A DNA stretch of 64,000 nucleotides from Hyphomicrobiales bacterium (GCA_017305715.1 JAFKKG010000024.1:1-64000); one strand, 5' to 3'. Counted from the stretch's first letter, positions 18,114 through 26,698 are shown. Notes: a model not told the origin generated them from the letters alone. Program-made: numbers and translations.

Positions 18114-19307
18114 TTACTTGCCGGGTGCCGGCGACGCTTCGATCTTGGTGGCCTGCGGGTCGACCTTCTGGCCGGGGATCGCACGCAGCAGCCCCGCCGT
18201 GACGACCCGGTCGTCCGGCTTCAGGCCGCTTTCGATGACGCGCAGGTCGCCCTCCAGCGGACCGGTCTGCACCTTGCGCTGCTCGACCACGTTTTCGCTG
18301 TTGACGACCAGCACGTAACGTCCGGCCTGATCGCTGCCCAGCGCGACGTCGGGCACCAGCAAGGCGCTCCCCTGCTCATCGAAGGGAACGCGGACCCGGA
18401 CGAAAAATCCCGGTAGCAGCACCCGGTCGGGATTCGGCATCAGGCCGCGTACCGCGAGCGTGCCGGTCGATTGGTTGAGGGTCGGCGAGACGTAGTCGAG
18501 CTTGCCCTTGTGCGGAAAGCCGGTCTCGGTCTGCAATCCGATCTCGACCGGCAATTGCCGGATTTCGTCGATGGTCATGCCGCGCCGCTTGGCTTCTTCC
18601 CGGATCCGCAGCACGTCCTGTTCGTTGACGTTGAAATTCACATAGATCGGGTCGAGCGCCACGATGTTGGCGAGTTGCGTCGGCGAGGCAACGCCGACCA
18701 GTTCGCCGACCGAGACCAGATGCGCGCTGACGATGCCGTCGAACGGCGCCGTGACATTGGTATAACCGTAATTGACGGCGGCGATCTTGGTGTTGACCTG
18801 GGCCTGCTGCAGGTTGGCCTGCGCGTTGTCGCGGGTGGAGGTCGAACTATCGAGGGTTGCCTGCGAGACCGCCTGGCGTTGCACCAGATCCGACTGGCGC
18901 TTGAAATCCGCCTCGGCCTGCTTCAGCGATGCCTGCGCGCCGGTTTCGGCGGCCTGCGCCTGCTCGAGCTTCAATTTGTAGGTTTCCGGCTCGATCGTGA
19001 ACAGCGTGGTGCCTTCCTTCACGAAGGTGCCGTCCTTGTAGTTGATCGATTGCAGGAAGCCCTGCACGCGCGCGACCAGATCGACATTCTTGATCGGCGC
19101 GGTATTGCCGGTCGCCTCCAGATAGCGCGTGATACTGCGCTGCACGGGCGCCGCGACTTCAACTTTCGGTGGCGGCGGCGGTACAAAACTATTTTGTTCG
19201 CAGGCACTTAACACGCCGAATGCCGCAATGGCGAAAATCGCACAAAGCGCTTTTTGCGGCGCGGTGTCATGTGGCCTGCTGCTAACCAGCGAACGCTTGG
19301 GCTTCAT
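18114..19307 (-). CDS. RND efflux periplasmic adaptor (membrane fusion protein)
   Basis: A 397-residue adaptor. The N-terminus has a lipoprotein signal with lipobox LSAC (from GVLSACEQNSF), so the mature protein is probably lipid-anchored in the periplasmic face of the inner membrane. A proline stretch precedes split lipoyl/barrel-sandwich halves (QRSITRYLEATGNTAPI; YTNVTAPFDGIVSAHLV) with a coiled-coil hairpin between them (about residues 100-170). It forms the bridge between the RND permease downstream and an outer-membrane channel. The start at 19307 was chosen for the signal sequence; the open frame upstream is unlikely to be coding. Confidence 0.92.
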   Translation of the reverse strand: MKPKRSLVSSRPHDTAPQKALCAIFAIAAFGVLSACEQNSFVPPPPPKVEVAAPVQRSITRYLEATGNTAPIKNVDLVARVQGFLQSINYKDGTFVKEGTTLFTIEPETYKLKLEQAQAAETGAQASLKQAEADFKRQSDLVQRQAVSQATLDSSTSTRDNAQANLQQAQVNTKIAAVNYGYTNVTAPFDGIVSAHLVSVGELVGVASPTQLANIVALDPIYVNFNVNEQDVLRIREEAKRRGMTIDEIRQLPVEIGLQTETGFPHKGKLDYVSPTLNQSTGTLAVRGLMPNPDRVLLPGFFVRVRVPFDEQGSALLVPDVALGSDQAGRYVLVVNSENVVEQRKVQTGPLEGDLRVIESGLKPDDRVVTAGLLRAIPGQKVDPQATKIEASPAPGK

Positions 19308-19505
19308 ATCATTTGCCTCAATACTTTTTTGAACGTCCTGAAAAACGGAGCGCGTTCGACCAGTCCCACAAAAGTAGCAACAATCCACTTGCAGGGGAAC
19401 CCGAAACCGAAAATGATACCGCGGCGAAAATTTTTCTTCGCCTCGTTCATGTTTTCACTTCTGTTGCTGCGGCGGCGCCAGCGGCGACAAAAAGGATTTA
19501 TTCAA

Positions 19506-20321
19506 ATGATCAATACGTTGGCACGTGCCGCAACGCTTGCGGCGTTGACCGTATCGGCAATTTTCGCAACTGCGGCACCCGCGTGGTCGCAGGCCCCGAC
19601 GCAGGCCCAGCGCGACGCGATCAAATCGCAATGCCGCTCCGATTACATGGCGCACTGCTCCAGCATTCCGCCTGGCGGCGAAGCCTCGCTGCAATGCCTG
19701 CAAAAGAACATGTCGAGCCTGTCATCGAACTGTCAAAGCGCGGTGCGCGCGGTGGAAGCGCCGGCGGCGGCCGCGCCCGCCGCCAAAACGGATACCGCCC
19801 CGGCGGCAGCGAAGCCGGAAACGGCGGCTCCCAAGGCCGCGGCCACGACCAGCGCCAAGCCTGCGGCGACCACGGCCGCAAAGCCTTCGAGCGCGCAGAT
19901 TTCCGCGGTCCGCACCGCCTGCCGCTCCGACTATCCGAAAGTGTGCGCGGGCGTGCCGACCGGCGGCGCCCCGGCGCTGGAATGCCTGGACAAGAACAAG
20001 GCCAAGGTTTCAGCCGCCTGCGAAAAGGCGGTCACGGCTGCGACCGGTGGCGCGGCACCGGCGGCCGGCGCCGCTCCTGCCGCAGCGGCCGCACCTGCCG
20101 GCGCAGCCACGGCGCCTGCCGCGCCTGTCGTGATCGTGCTGCGGCCGATGCGGCCGCGCGAAGAGCTGTTCGTGCTGCGCTCGGCCTGCGGCGCCGATGT
20201 CCGCACCATCTGTGGTGGCGTTGCACCGGGCGGCGGCCGGATCGTGCAATGTCTGGCGACCAATGCCGGCTCCCTGTCGCAAGCGTGCCAGGACGTACTG
20301 GCTCAGTTCAAGGCGCAGTAG
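19506..20321 (+). CDS. Secreted cysteine-rich repeat protein (three modules)
   Basis: A 271-residue protein with a signal peptide (LAALTVSAIFATAAPAWSQA). It has three repeats of about 45 residues with the pattern C-x3-D-(x)n-C-x(3)-PxGG-x(n)-C-L...C, at about residues 31-75, 137-181 and 225-268. Examples are CRSDYMAHCSSIPPGGE, CRSDYPKVCAGVPTGG and CGADVRTICGGVAPGGG. The repeat resembles the Golgi GLG1 (Cys_rich_FGFR) module. Modules are linked by low-complexity Ala/Pro/Thr/Lys segments. Four cysteines per module suggest two disulfides each in the periplasm. Function is unknown. The ATG at 19506 has AAGGA upstream. A one-module homologue follows. Confidence 0.82.
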   Translation: MINTLARAATLAALTVSAIFATAAPAWSQAPTQAQRDAIKSQCRSDYMAHCSSIPPGGEASLQCLQKNMSSLSSNCQSAVRAVEAPAAAAPAAKTDTAPAAAKPETAAPKAAATTSAKPAATTAAKPSSAQISAVRTACRSDYPKVCAGVPTGGAPALECLDKNKAKVSAACEKAVTAATGGAAPAAGAAPAAAAAPAGAATAPAAPVVIVLRPMRPREELFVLRSACGADVRTICGGVAPGGGRIVQCLATNAGSLSQACQDVLAQFKAQ

Positions 20322-20330
20322 GCTGCCTTC

Positions 20331-20366
20331 CGCCGGCGATTCCCGGGTATTCGGGGATCGCCGGCG
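20331..20366. terminator. Strong stem-loop between the two cysteine-rich genes
   Basis: CGCCGGCGATTCCC and GGGGATCGCCGGCG form a stem of about 14 bp with one G-T pair and an 8-base loop, starting 9 bases after the upstream stop codon. There is no clear T run after it, so it may stop transcription only partly or protect the upstream message. Confidence 0.55.
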
Positions 20367-20454
20367 CGCAATCGGTCCGGCGGCCGACACAGGCAAGCGG
20401 CAGCTCGGCATTCAAGAACAACAATTGCCAACCACCTGAGCGGAGGACAAACAG

Positions 20455-20676
20455 ATGCTACGCGCCATCCTGACTGCCGCCACCTTGCTATGTGCCTCGC
20501 AAGCCTTCGCGCAGGAGCTGACTGCCGCGCAGCGCGATGCCTGCATGGGCGATTACGAGAAATACTGCAAAAGCGTGACGCCCGGCGGCGGACGGATCAT
20601 CGCCTGCCTCGCCAAGGAGAGCGACAAGATCACGCCGGCCTGCAAGAAAGTGCTGGAGGCGGCCGAGAAGAAGTAG
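20455..20676 (+). CDS. Small secreted cysteine-rich repeat protein (one module)
   Basis: A 73-residue protein. A signal peptide (LTAATLLCASQAFAQ) is followed by one module of the same kind as the upstream three-module gene: CMGDYEKYCKSVTPGGGR, then C-LAKESDKITPAC. The ATG at 20455 follows GGAGGACAAAC. It lies 133 bp downstream of its larger paralogue, with a stem-loop between them. It probably works in the periplasm; role unknown. Confidence 0.8.
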   Translation: MLRAILTAATLLCASQAFAQELTAAQRDACMGDYEKYCKSVTPGGGRIIACLAKESDKITPACKKVLEAAEKK

Positions 20677-20750
20677 AGCACCGTTTGAGAGGCATCCGCA
20701 GAACCTTCCACACACGTCAACATCAACCAGGACAGATCCGGGAGAACAAC

Positions 20751-20960
20751 ATGCGTTCATTTCTGCTCGTTGCGGCCGCCCTGCTCGCCTTTGGCACCAC
20801 CATGACCGTCGAATCGACCATCGCCAGCGCGGCGGTCTGCGCGGACGGCGTCGTTCGGGCCGGTTGCGCCGGACCTCGGGGCGCCGTCGTCGTCAAGAAG
20901 CCGGTGAAAGTCTGCCGCACCGTGATCGTGAACGGCGTGAAAGTCCGGCGCTGCAGCTGA
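20751..20960 (+). CDS. Small secreted protein with basic C-terminus
   Basis: A 69-residue protein whose first 28 residues are a signal peptide (LLVAAALLAFGTTM...ASAA). The mature part has four cysteines (VCADGVVRAGC; KVCRTVIVNGVKVRRCS) and a basic tail. GGGAGAACAAC immediately upstream is a good ribosome site. It does not carry the PGGG module of the two genes before it. No function is recognised. Confidence 0.7.
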   Translation: MRSFLLVAAALLAFGTTMTVESTIASAAVCADGVVRAGCAGPRGAVVVKKPVKVCRTVIVNGVKVRRCS

Positions 20961-21095
20961 TCGAACTGATCCGGAGCAAGGCCCGCTGCGCACCGCCTTT
21001 GGCGGTCTGGCGCCCTTTCCGTCGCGGCCGGGTTTTGCCGAACAGCGGATGATGTGCCAGCATTGAAGCAGGCGCTCGATGGCAGTGAATCCGGG

Positions 21096-22415
21096 ATGAA
21101 GAATTTTCCAATTGCGTTGCCGTTCTGGGCCCGGGCGCTCCTGCTGGCAGGGCTGGCCGGCATTGTTCTCGGCGCCGGCCTTATCGCGTACCGCTTTTAT
21201 GCCAGGCCGACGACGCTGAGCATGGCAGTCGGGTCGTTCGACGGCGAAGCGTCCAGGATCGCCGCGATCATCGCCGCGCGGCTGGAGGCCACCAAATCCC
21301 CGGTCCAGCTGAAGATCGTGGCGACCGACAGCGTGCTCGATTCCGCGAAAACCTTCGCCGACGGAAAGACCGACCTGGCCATCGTGCGCGCCGATGTCGG
21401 TGACCTCTCGCAGGCGCGAAGCGTGGTGCTGGTCACCAAAGCGGTGCTGATGATCCTGGCGCTGCCGGGATCGCAGGTAACGAGTATCGAGAAGTTGAAG
21501 GGCCACACGGTCGGCGTCGTGGGTGGCGAGATCAACCAGAAGATCGTCGACGCCCTGAAGAAGGAATACGACCTCGGCGACAAGGTAATCTTCAAGAATC
21601 TGTCGCCTGCCGATACGCCCCGCGCGATCAAGGCAAAGGAAGCCGGCGCGTTCCTGCTGGTCATCCCCCTCAACGAAAAATATCTGTCCCTGGTGCGGCG
21701 CTTTTTCGCTGGTACCCACAATTCCTTCCCCGCATTGATCCCGGTCGAATCCGCCGGCGCGATCGCCGATGTCGACGGCGCCTATGAGAGCTTCGATATT
21801 CCGCAGGGCACGCTGCGCGGCAGCCCGGCCGTGCCGGACGCGGACCTGACCACGTTGCGCGTCGGCTCTTACCTCGTCGCCAACAAGAAGCTCGATCCTG
21901 ATACGATCGCGACGCTGACGCAGGCGCTGATATCAGCCCGCAACGACCTGGTGCGGGACCAGCCGCTGCTGGCCGGCCTGACGACGCCCGATACCGACCC
22001 CGGCGCCAACATCCCGGTTCATCCGGGAGCGGCAGCCTACTATAACGGCACCCAGCAAAGCTTCATCGACAGATACAGCAACTGGATCTATCTGACGCCG
22101 ATGGTGCTGGGTGCGGTGGCCTCGATCATCGCTACCGCCTGGCGGTTCCTCGGCGCCCGGCAGGAACCGGCCGACACGACGCTGCGCATGCTGTTCGCTC
22201 TGCCGCGGCGGATCAGGGAAGCGAAGAGCGAGGCCGAACTCGCCGGGATCGAAAACCAGGTCGACCAGGCGCTGGATGCCGAGATGGCGAACGCCATCAA
22301 AAGCGAGAATGCGCAGGATGTCTCGACGCTGGTCTCGATGGCGCATCGGCTGGAGGATTCGATCCATCGCCGCCGGCGGATGCTGGCGGCGGGGCTTGCG
22401 ACACGCCAGGACTAG
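21096..22415 (+). CDS. TAXI-family solute-binding protein with N- and C-terminal membrane segments
   Basis: A 439-residue protein. A first membrane segment (ARALLLAGLAGIVLGAGLIAYRF) is followed by a TAXI-type binding domain with MAVGSFDGEASRIAAIIA, KTDLAIVRADVGDL and a second membrane segment near residue 330 (YLTPMVLGAVASIIATAWRF), then a helical cytoplasmic tail. TAXI proteins normally deliver substrates to a fused DctQM TRAP permease; no permease gene is adjacent. Being tethered at both ends, it could be a sensor or assembly protein. The ATG at 21096 is used; a GTG at 21054 in the same frame would add 14 residues. Confidence 0.72.
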   Translation: MKNFPIALPFWARALLLAGLAGIVLGAGLIAYRFYARPTTLSMAVGSFDGEASRIAAIIAARLEATKSPVQLKIVATDSVLDSAKTFADGKTDLAIVRADVGDLSQARSVVLVTKAVLMILALPGSQVTSIEKLKGHTVGVVGGEINQKIVDALKKEYDLGDKVIFKNLSPADTPRAIKAKEAGAFLLVIPLNEKYLSLVRRFFAGTHNSFPALIPVESAGAIADVDGAYESFDIPQGTLRGSPAVPDADLTTLRVGSYLVANKKLDPDTIATLTQALISARNDLVRDQPLLAGLTTPDTDPGANIPVHPGAAAYYNGTQQSFIDRYSNWIYLTPMVLGAVASIIATAWRFLGARQEPADTTLRMLFALPRRIREAKSEAELAGIENQVDQALDAEMANAIKSENAQDVSTLVSMAHRLEDSIHRRRRMLAAGLATRQD

Positions 22416-22505
22416 AAGGCGTGATGGCTTTGGGTTGAAACCGCGCAGGCGTCATCCCGAGAGCCCACGTCAAAAGAAAACAATGAAACAGCTTATGCCA
22501 AACGC

Positions 22506-22595
22506 CGTCATGCCCGGCCTTGTGCCGGGCATCCGCGTCCCGGGTTCCAGTAAGCAGGAAAGACGTGGATGGCCGCGACAAGCCCGGCCATGACG
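22506..22595. repeat. Dispersed intergenic palindromic repeat, family D
   Basis: CCGTCATGCCCGGCCTTGT and ACAAGCCCGGCCATGACG form the outer dyad, with a GCCCGG...CCGGGC hairpin inside the left arm. It sits in the 300-bp gap between the TAXI gene and the aromatic operon; the rest of that gap shows only the promoter of the next gene. Confidence 0.65.
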
Positions 22596-22687
22596 AAAGA
22601 GCGAGGCCCTTGGCGCCGCTGATCTGTTCGGTTGGCAAATTTTTCGGTAGCGCCGTTCCGCGGTCTGGTTTAGGGTGCCTTCAATTA

Positions 22688-22703
22688 GTAAGTATACTGT
22701 CAA
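22688..22703 (+). promoter_or_regulatory. Shared operator-like sequence, site 1
   Basis: GTAAGTATACTGTCAA lies just upstream of the aromatic-CoA operon and overlaps a possible -10 box TATACT (22693-22698). An almost identical 16-mer (one base different) is in the promoter of gentisate dioxygenase at 27890-27905. A regulator common to both promoters, most simply the locus MarR protein, is the likely reader. Confidence 0.6.
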
Positions 22704-22718
22704 ATGGGAGGAAGGACC

Positions 22719-23858
22719 GTGCGTATCGCCGTGATCGGCGGAGGCCCCGGAGGTCTCTACTTCGCCTATCTCTGGAAGCGGCGTCACCCCGATGCCGAGA
22801 TCGACCTGTTCGAACAGAACCCTGAAGGCGCGACCTGGGGCTTTGGCGTTGTGTTCTCCGAACAGGCACTGGAATTCTTGCGCGCCGATGATCCCGAGAC
22901 CGTCGATGCGATCACCCCGCGGATGGAAAGCTGGAAGAACATCACGCTCCATCTGCGCGGCGAGAGCGTCGAGATCGACGGCGTCGGCTTCTCCTCGATC
23001 GGGCGGCTCGAATTGCTCACCATCTTGCAGCAGCGCGTCCGCGCCGCCGGCGTCACGCTGCGATACGACACGGTCGTCCAGACCCTCGATGAGCTCAAAG
23101 GCTACGACCTGATCGTTGCCGCCGACGGGTTGAACTCGCTGGTGCGCCGCAGCTTTGAAAGGCAATTCGGCGCTTCGGTCGCGCATTCGACCAACAAATT
23201 CGCCTGGTATGGCACCAGCAAACCCTTTGCGACGCTGTCGCAGACCTTCGTGAAGACCGATCTTGGATCGTTCAACGCGCATCATTACCGCTATGCGCCC
23301 GATATGAGCACGTTCCTCGTCGAATGCGACGCGGCGACCTGGCAGGCCTATGGCTTCGAGCACAAGACCATCGAGCAGTCGCAGGCGATCTGCGAACAGG
23401 TATTCGCCGCCACGCTGGACGGCCATTCGCTGGTGTCGAACAAATCGGTCTGGCGCAATTTCCCGTGGATCTGGAACGAGAACTGGTGGTCCGGAAATAT
23501 GGTATTGATCGGCGACGCCCTGCACTCGGCGCATTTCTCGATCGGCTCGGGGACAAGACTCGCGATCGAAGATGCCATCGCGTTGACAAAGGCACTGGAG
23601 GCGGAAGCGGATATTCCCGCCGGCCTCGCCCGTTACCAGAGCGAGCGCAAGCCGATCGTGAAGAAGCTGGTGACGGCAGCGCGCACCAGCGCCGACTGGT
23701 ACGAGCACTTCCCTGAGCACATGAAGCTCGATCTGATGGATTTTGCCTTTGGCTATATCACGCGCTCCGGGCGGATCGACGATGCGCGCCTGCGCGCGAT
23801 GTCGCCGCAGTTCATGGCGCGCTACGAGGCGTCAAGGCAAAACGGGAGCCGCGCATGA
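22719..23858 (+). CDS. FAD-dependent aromatic (aryl-CoA-type) monooxygenase
   Basis: A 379-residue single-component flavoprotein. The N-terminal FAD fold is IAVIGGGPGGLYFAYLW, and a second FAD motif is VLIGDALHSAHFSIGSGTRLAIEDA. The sequence (EGATWGFGVVFSEQAL, ATW/GFG pattern) resembles salicylyl-CoA 5-hydroxylase and the monooxygenase half of 2-aminobenzoyl-CoA monooxygenase/reductase, but the reductase half is absent. The adjacent CoA ligase (4-base ATGA overlap) supports an aryl-CoA substrate such as salicyl-CoA or 4-hydroxybenzoyl-CoA, giving a gentisyl-CoA-level product. GTG at 22719 is chosen because GGAGGAAGG precedes it; the ATG at 22704 would put that site inside the gene. Confidence 0.8.
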   Translation: MRIAVIGGGPGGLYFAYLWKRRHPDAEIDLFEQNPEGATWGFGVVFSEQALEFLRADDPETVDAITPRMESWKNITLHLRGESVEIDGVGFSSIGRLELLTILQQRVRAAGVTLRYDTVVQTLDELKGYDLIVAADGLNSLVRRSFERQFGASVAHSTNKFAWYGTSKPFATLSQTFVKTDLGSFNAHHYRYAPDMSTFLVECDAATWQAYGFEHKTIEQSQAICEQVFAATLDGHSLVSNKSVWRNFPWIWNENWWSGNMVLIGDALHSAHFSIGSGTRLAIEDAIALTKALEAEADIPAGLARYQSERKPIVKKLVTAARTSADWYEHFPEHMKLDLMDFAFGYITRSGRIDDARLRAMSPQFMARYEASRQNGSRA

Positions 23859-25459
23859 TCCACGATCAGGTCCCCCTCGACAATCCCGGCGCGCGCGAAA
23901 TCGGATTTGCCGTTCCCGAACGCTACAACGCCAGCCGCATCCTGTTCGATAACTTAACGCATGGCCGCGGCGACCGCCTGGCACTGACCGGGCCCGCGGG
24001 CACGCGCAGCTATGCCGAACTGTGCCGTGAGGCCGCGCAATGGGGCCACGGCTTCCAGTCGCTCGGGCTGAACCGCGGCGACCGCATCCTGATGTTCCTC
24101 GACGATACGCCGGCCTATCCGGCCGCATTCTTCGGCGCGGTGCGCTCCGGCTTCGTTCCGCTTCTGATCAACATTCTGACGCCGCCGGACCTGCTGCAAT
24201 TCTATCTTGCGGATTCAGGCGCCGCCGTCGCCGTCACCGACGCCGAATTCTCCACGCGATTCGACGCCGTCGCCTGCCGGGACACGCCGCTGCATACGCT
24301 GATCGTGGTCAATGGCCCCGCGGGACAACATGCCGTGCCGGACACGCTGGCCGCCGAGGCCTGGCTGAAGGCGTTTGCCACCGAACTCGCCGAGGCCGAC
24401 ACCCACCGCAACGAAATGGCGTTCTGGATGTATTCATCCGGTTCGACCGGACGCCCCAAGGGCATCGTGCATCTGCAGCACGACATGGCCTATAGCGAGG
24501 CGGCATTCGCGCGCAACGTGCTGAAACTCGGGCCCGACGATATCTGCTTTTCGGTGCCCAAAATCTTCTTCGCCTACGGGTTCGGCAATTCCATCACCTT
24601 CCCGTTCTCGGTCGGCGCCGCCACGCTGCTGTTGCCGGGCCAGCCGAAACCGGCGGCGATCTTCGAGGCGATCGGGCGTTTCCGTCCCACCGCGTTCTTC
24701 GGACTGCCGACGCTCTATACCTCGCTGACCAAGGCCGAGGGCGCAGCGGCGGCTGATTTCTCGTCGCTGCGGATGGCGCTGTCCGCCGCCGAGGTGCTGT
24801 CTGGTGAGGTGTTCAACGGCTGGAAGGCGCTGACCGGCCTCGAGATCATCGAAGGCCTGGGCTCGACCGAGGCGCTGCACATCTACCTTTCCAACCGGCC
24901 CGATCACAAGAAGCTCGGCGCGGCGGGGCTGCGTGTCCCCGGTTATGAAATCGCGCTCAGAGACAAGGACGGCCGCGACGTCGGGGACAACGAAGAAGGC
25001 ATCATGTGGGTGCGCGGCGATTCCAATACGCCGCTCTACTGGAACCGGCCGGACAAATCGGCGGAAACCATTCGCGAAGAAGGGTGGATCTACACCGGCG
25101 ACCGCTTTGTCCGTGATGCGGACGGCTTCCACTTCTTCCGCGGCCGCGCCGATGACCTGATCAAGATTTCCGGCCAATGGGTCTATCCGCTCGAAGTCGA
25201 GTTGTGCCTTGCCGAACACCCCGATGTCAGGGAATGCGCGGTCTACGCCGCCGAACTGCCGGACCGCCGCATGACGCTGAAGGCGGTGGTCGTGATGAAC
25301 GGGACCGGATTCGACGCCGATGATGCGACCAAGCGGTTGCAGGATTTCGTCAAGGCAAAGCTGCTGCCCTACAAATACCCGCGCGAGGTGCGCTTCATCG
25401 AGGAACTGCCAAAGACCGGTACGGGCAAGATCGACCGGCAGGCGTTGTTGAAGATGTAG
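23855..25459 (+). CDS. Benzoate-CoA ligase family protein
   Basis: A 534-residue adenylate-forming enzyme. It has the AMP motif YSSGSTGRPKGIVH (about 189-202), the benzoate-CoA-ligase hallmark FSVPKIFFAYGFGNS, GLGSTEALH (A5), YTGDRF and the catalytic lysine in GTGKIDR near the C-terminus. It activates an aromatic acid to its CoA thioester via an acyl-AMP. Its start overlaps the stop of the flavin monooxygenase by 4 bases, so the acid it activates is probably that enzyme's substrate (a hydroxybenzoate or anthranilate-like acid). A family C repeat follows its stop codon. Confidence 0.9.
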   Translation: MIHDQVPLDNPGAREIGFAVPERYNASRILFDNLTHGRGDRLALTGPAGTRSYAELCREAAQWGHGFQSLGLNRGDRILMFLDDTPAYPAAFFGAVRSGFVPLLINILTPPDLLQFYLADSGAAVAVTDAEFSTRFDAVACRDTPLHTLIVVNGPAGQHAVPDTLAAEAWLKAFATELAEADTHRNEMAFWMYSSGSTGRPKGIVHLQHDMAYSEAAFARNVLKLGPDDICFSVPKIFFAYGFGNSITFPFSVGAATLLLPGQPKPAAIFEAIGRFRPTAFFGLPTLYTSLTKAEGAAAADFSSLRMALSAAEVLSGEVFNGWKALTGLEIIEGLGSTEALHIYLSNRPDHKKLGAAGLRVPGYEIALRDKDGRDVGDNEEGIMWVRGDSNTPLYWNRPDKSAETIREEGWIYTGDRFVRDADGFHFFRGRADDLIKISGQWVYPLEVELCLAEHPDVRECAVYAAELPDRRMTLKAVVVMNGTGFDADDATKRLQDFVKAKLLPYKYPREVRFIEELPKTGTGKIDRQALLKM

Positions 25460-25475
25460 TTGCGACACATTCGGT

Positions 25476-25503
25476 GTCGTCCCGGCCTTGAGCCGGGACG
25501 ACG
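25476..25503. repeat. Dispersed palindromic repeat, family C (copy 1)
   Basis: CGTCCCGG-CCTTGAG-CCGGGACG is a compact hairpin between two convergent genes, where it could end transcription from both sides. Two further copies flank 29011-29130 in opposite orientation. Confidence 0.65.
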
Positions 25504-25507
25504 GAGG

Positions 25508-26698
25508 CTAACTCCCCAGCCCCGTCCCGCCATAGAGCCACGACAGATGCCCGAGATATTCCTCCTGCGTCTTCGCGCCCATGATCGCGTTGCGGATGCG
25601 GGCATGTTCGCCGGCGGGGTGATAGATGTGATCGCCGATGGCGCGGGACATCAGTTGCACGCGTGCGGTGCGCGAGAAGCGCTGCGCGCGGTAATGCTCC
25701 AGCGCCACGGCGTGATCGTCGTGTTGCGCCAACATGTGCGACAGGCAAACCGCGTCCTCCATCGCCTGGCAGGCGCCTTGCGCGAAATATTGCAACATCG
25801 GATGCGCGGCGTCGCCGAGCAGCGCGACGCGGCCGTCGATCCAGCGCTCGGTGGGATCGCGGTCGCACAACACCCAGAGCCGCCAGTTCTTGCCATGGCG
25901 GATGATGTCGCGGGCGCGTTCGTGGACATGTGTAAAGCCCTGCATCACCTCCTGGTCGGACACCGGCTTGCCCGCGACCGGCTCCGGCGCGTCGTTGTGA
26001 TAGGTGACGACGAGGTTGAACACTTTCCAGCCCGACAGCGGGTAATGCACGATATGGCATTTCGGCCCGGCCCACAGCGTCGCCGCGTTCCAGCGCAAAT
26101 CTTCCGGCATCTGCTCGGTCGGTATGACCGAGCGATAGGTGGTATGCCCGGACACCCGCGGCGGCCCGTCTGCCGTGACCTGCTTGCGGACGTTCGACCA
26201 CAAGCCATCGGCGCCGATCAGCAGCGATCCGGTGACGCGCTCGCCGGACGCCAACCGTGCCGTCACCGACGAACCATCCTGTTCGTAGCCAGTGACTTCC
26301 GAACTGACGCGCAGCTCGATCATTCCATGGGCCTGACACGCCTTCAGGAACACGCCATGCAGATCGCCGCGATGCACCACGGCATAGGGATTACCGAAGC
26401 GCGCACGGAACGCCTCGCGCAGATCGACATGGGCGATCTCCTCGGCGGTCAGCGCATCCATCAAGCGCAATTGGTCGATATAGACGGCCATGTTGCGCGC
26501 GGCTTCGCCGACCCCGAGATAGTCGAAGGCGTGAAATGCATTGGGGCCAAGCTGGATGCCGGCCCCGATCTCGCCGAGCGTCGAGGCCTTTTCCAGCAGC
26601 ATCGAGCGGATGCCCTTTTGCGCCAGCCCGAGCGCGGTGGCGAGGCCGCCAATGCCACCACCGGCAATCAGGACGGGACGTGCGTCGCGCGCGGTCAT
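25508..26698 (-). CDS. 3-Hydroxybenzoate 6-hydroxylase-like flavoprotein monooxygenase
   Basis: A 396-residue class A flavin hydroxylase. It shows the FAD/NAD motifs LIAGGGIGGLATALGLAQ (about 10-27), the DG motif GADGLWSNVRK and GDAAHPMLQYFAQGACQAMED. The last of these is typical of salicylate/3-hydroxybenzoate hydroxylases. Its clustering with gentisate dioxygenase and maleylpyruvate isomerase favours 3-hydroxybenzoate 6-hydroxylase, which makes gentisate with NAD(P)H and oxygen. Salicylate 1-hydroxylase (catechol product) fits the context less well. The ATG at 26698 overlaps the stop of the MarR gene by one base, so it is the last gene of the isomerase-MarR-hydroxylase operon. Confidence 0.85.
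   Translation of the reverse strand: MTARDARPVLIAGGGIGGLATALGLAQKGIRSMLLEKASTLGEIGAGIQLGPNAFHAFDYLGVGEAARNMAVYIDQLRLMDALTAEEIAHVDLREAFRARFGNPYAVVHRGDLHGVFLKACQAHGMIELRVSSEVTGYEQDGSSVTARLASGERVTGSLLIGADGLWSNVRKQVTADGPPRVSGHTTYRSVIPTEQMPEDLRWNAATLWAGPKCHIVHYPLSGWKVFNLVVTYHNDAPEPVAGKPVSDQEVMQGFTHVHERARDIIRHGKNWRLWVLCDRDPTERWIDGRVALLGDAAHPMLQYFAQGACQAMEDAVCLSHMLAQHDDHAVALEHYRAQRFSRTARVQLMSRAIGDHIYHPAGEHARIRNAIMGAKTQEEYLGHLSWLYGGTGLGS

Noticed and set aside
16094-18202. 702-codon open frame on the plus strand, opposite the RND permease
   Set aside because: It is the antisense shadow of the well-supported efflux permease; the product is rich in Arg/Asp/Gly/His with no domain, typical of GC-rich opposite-strand frames.
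22704-22718. ATG 22704 as start of the flavin monooxygenase
   Set aside because: The strong GGAGGAAGG ribosome site would lie inside the gene; GTG 22719 fits it at correct spacing and keeps the FAD motif near the N-terminus.
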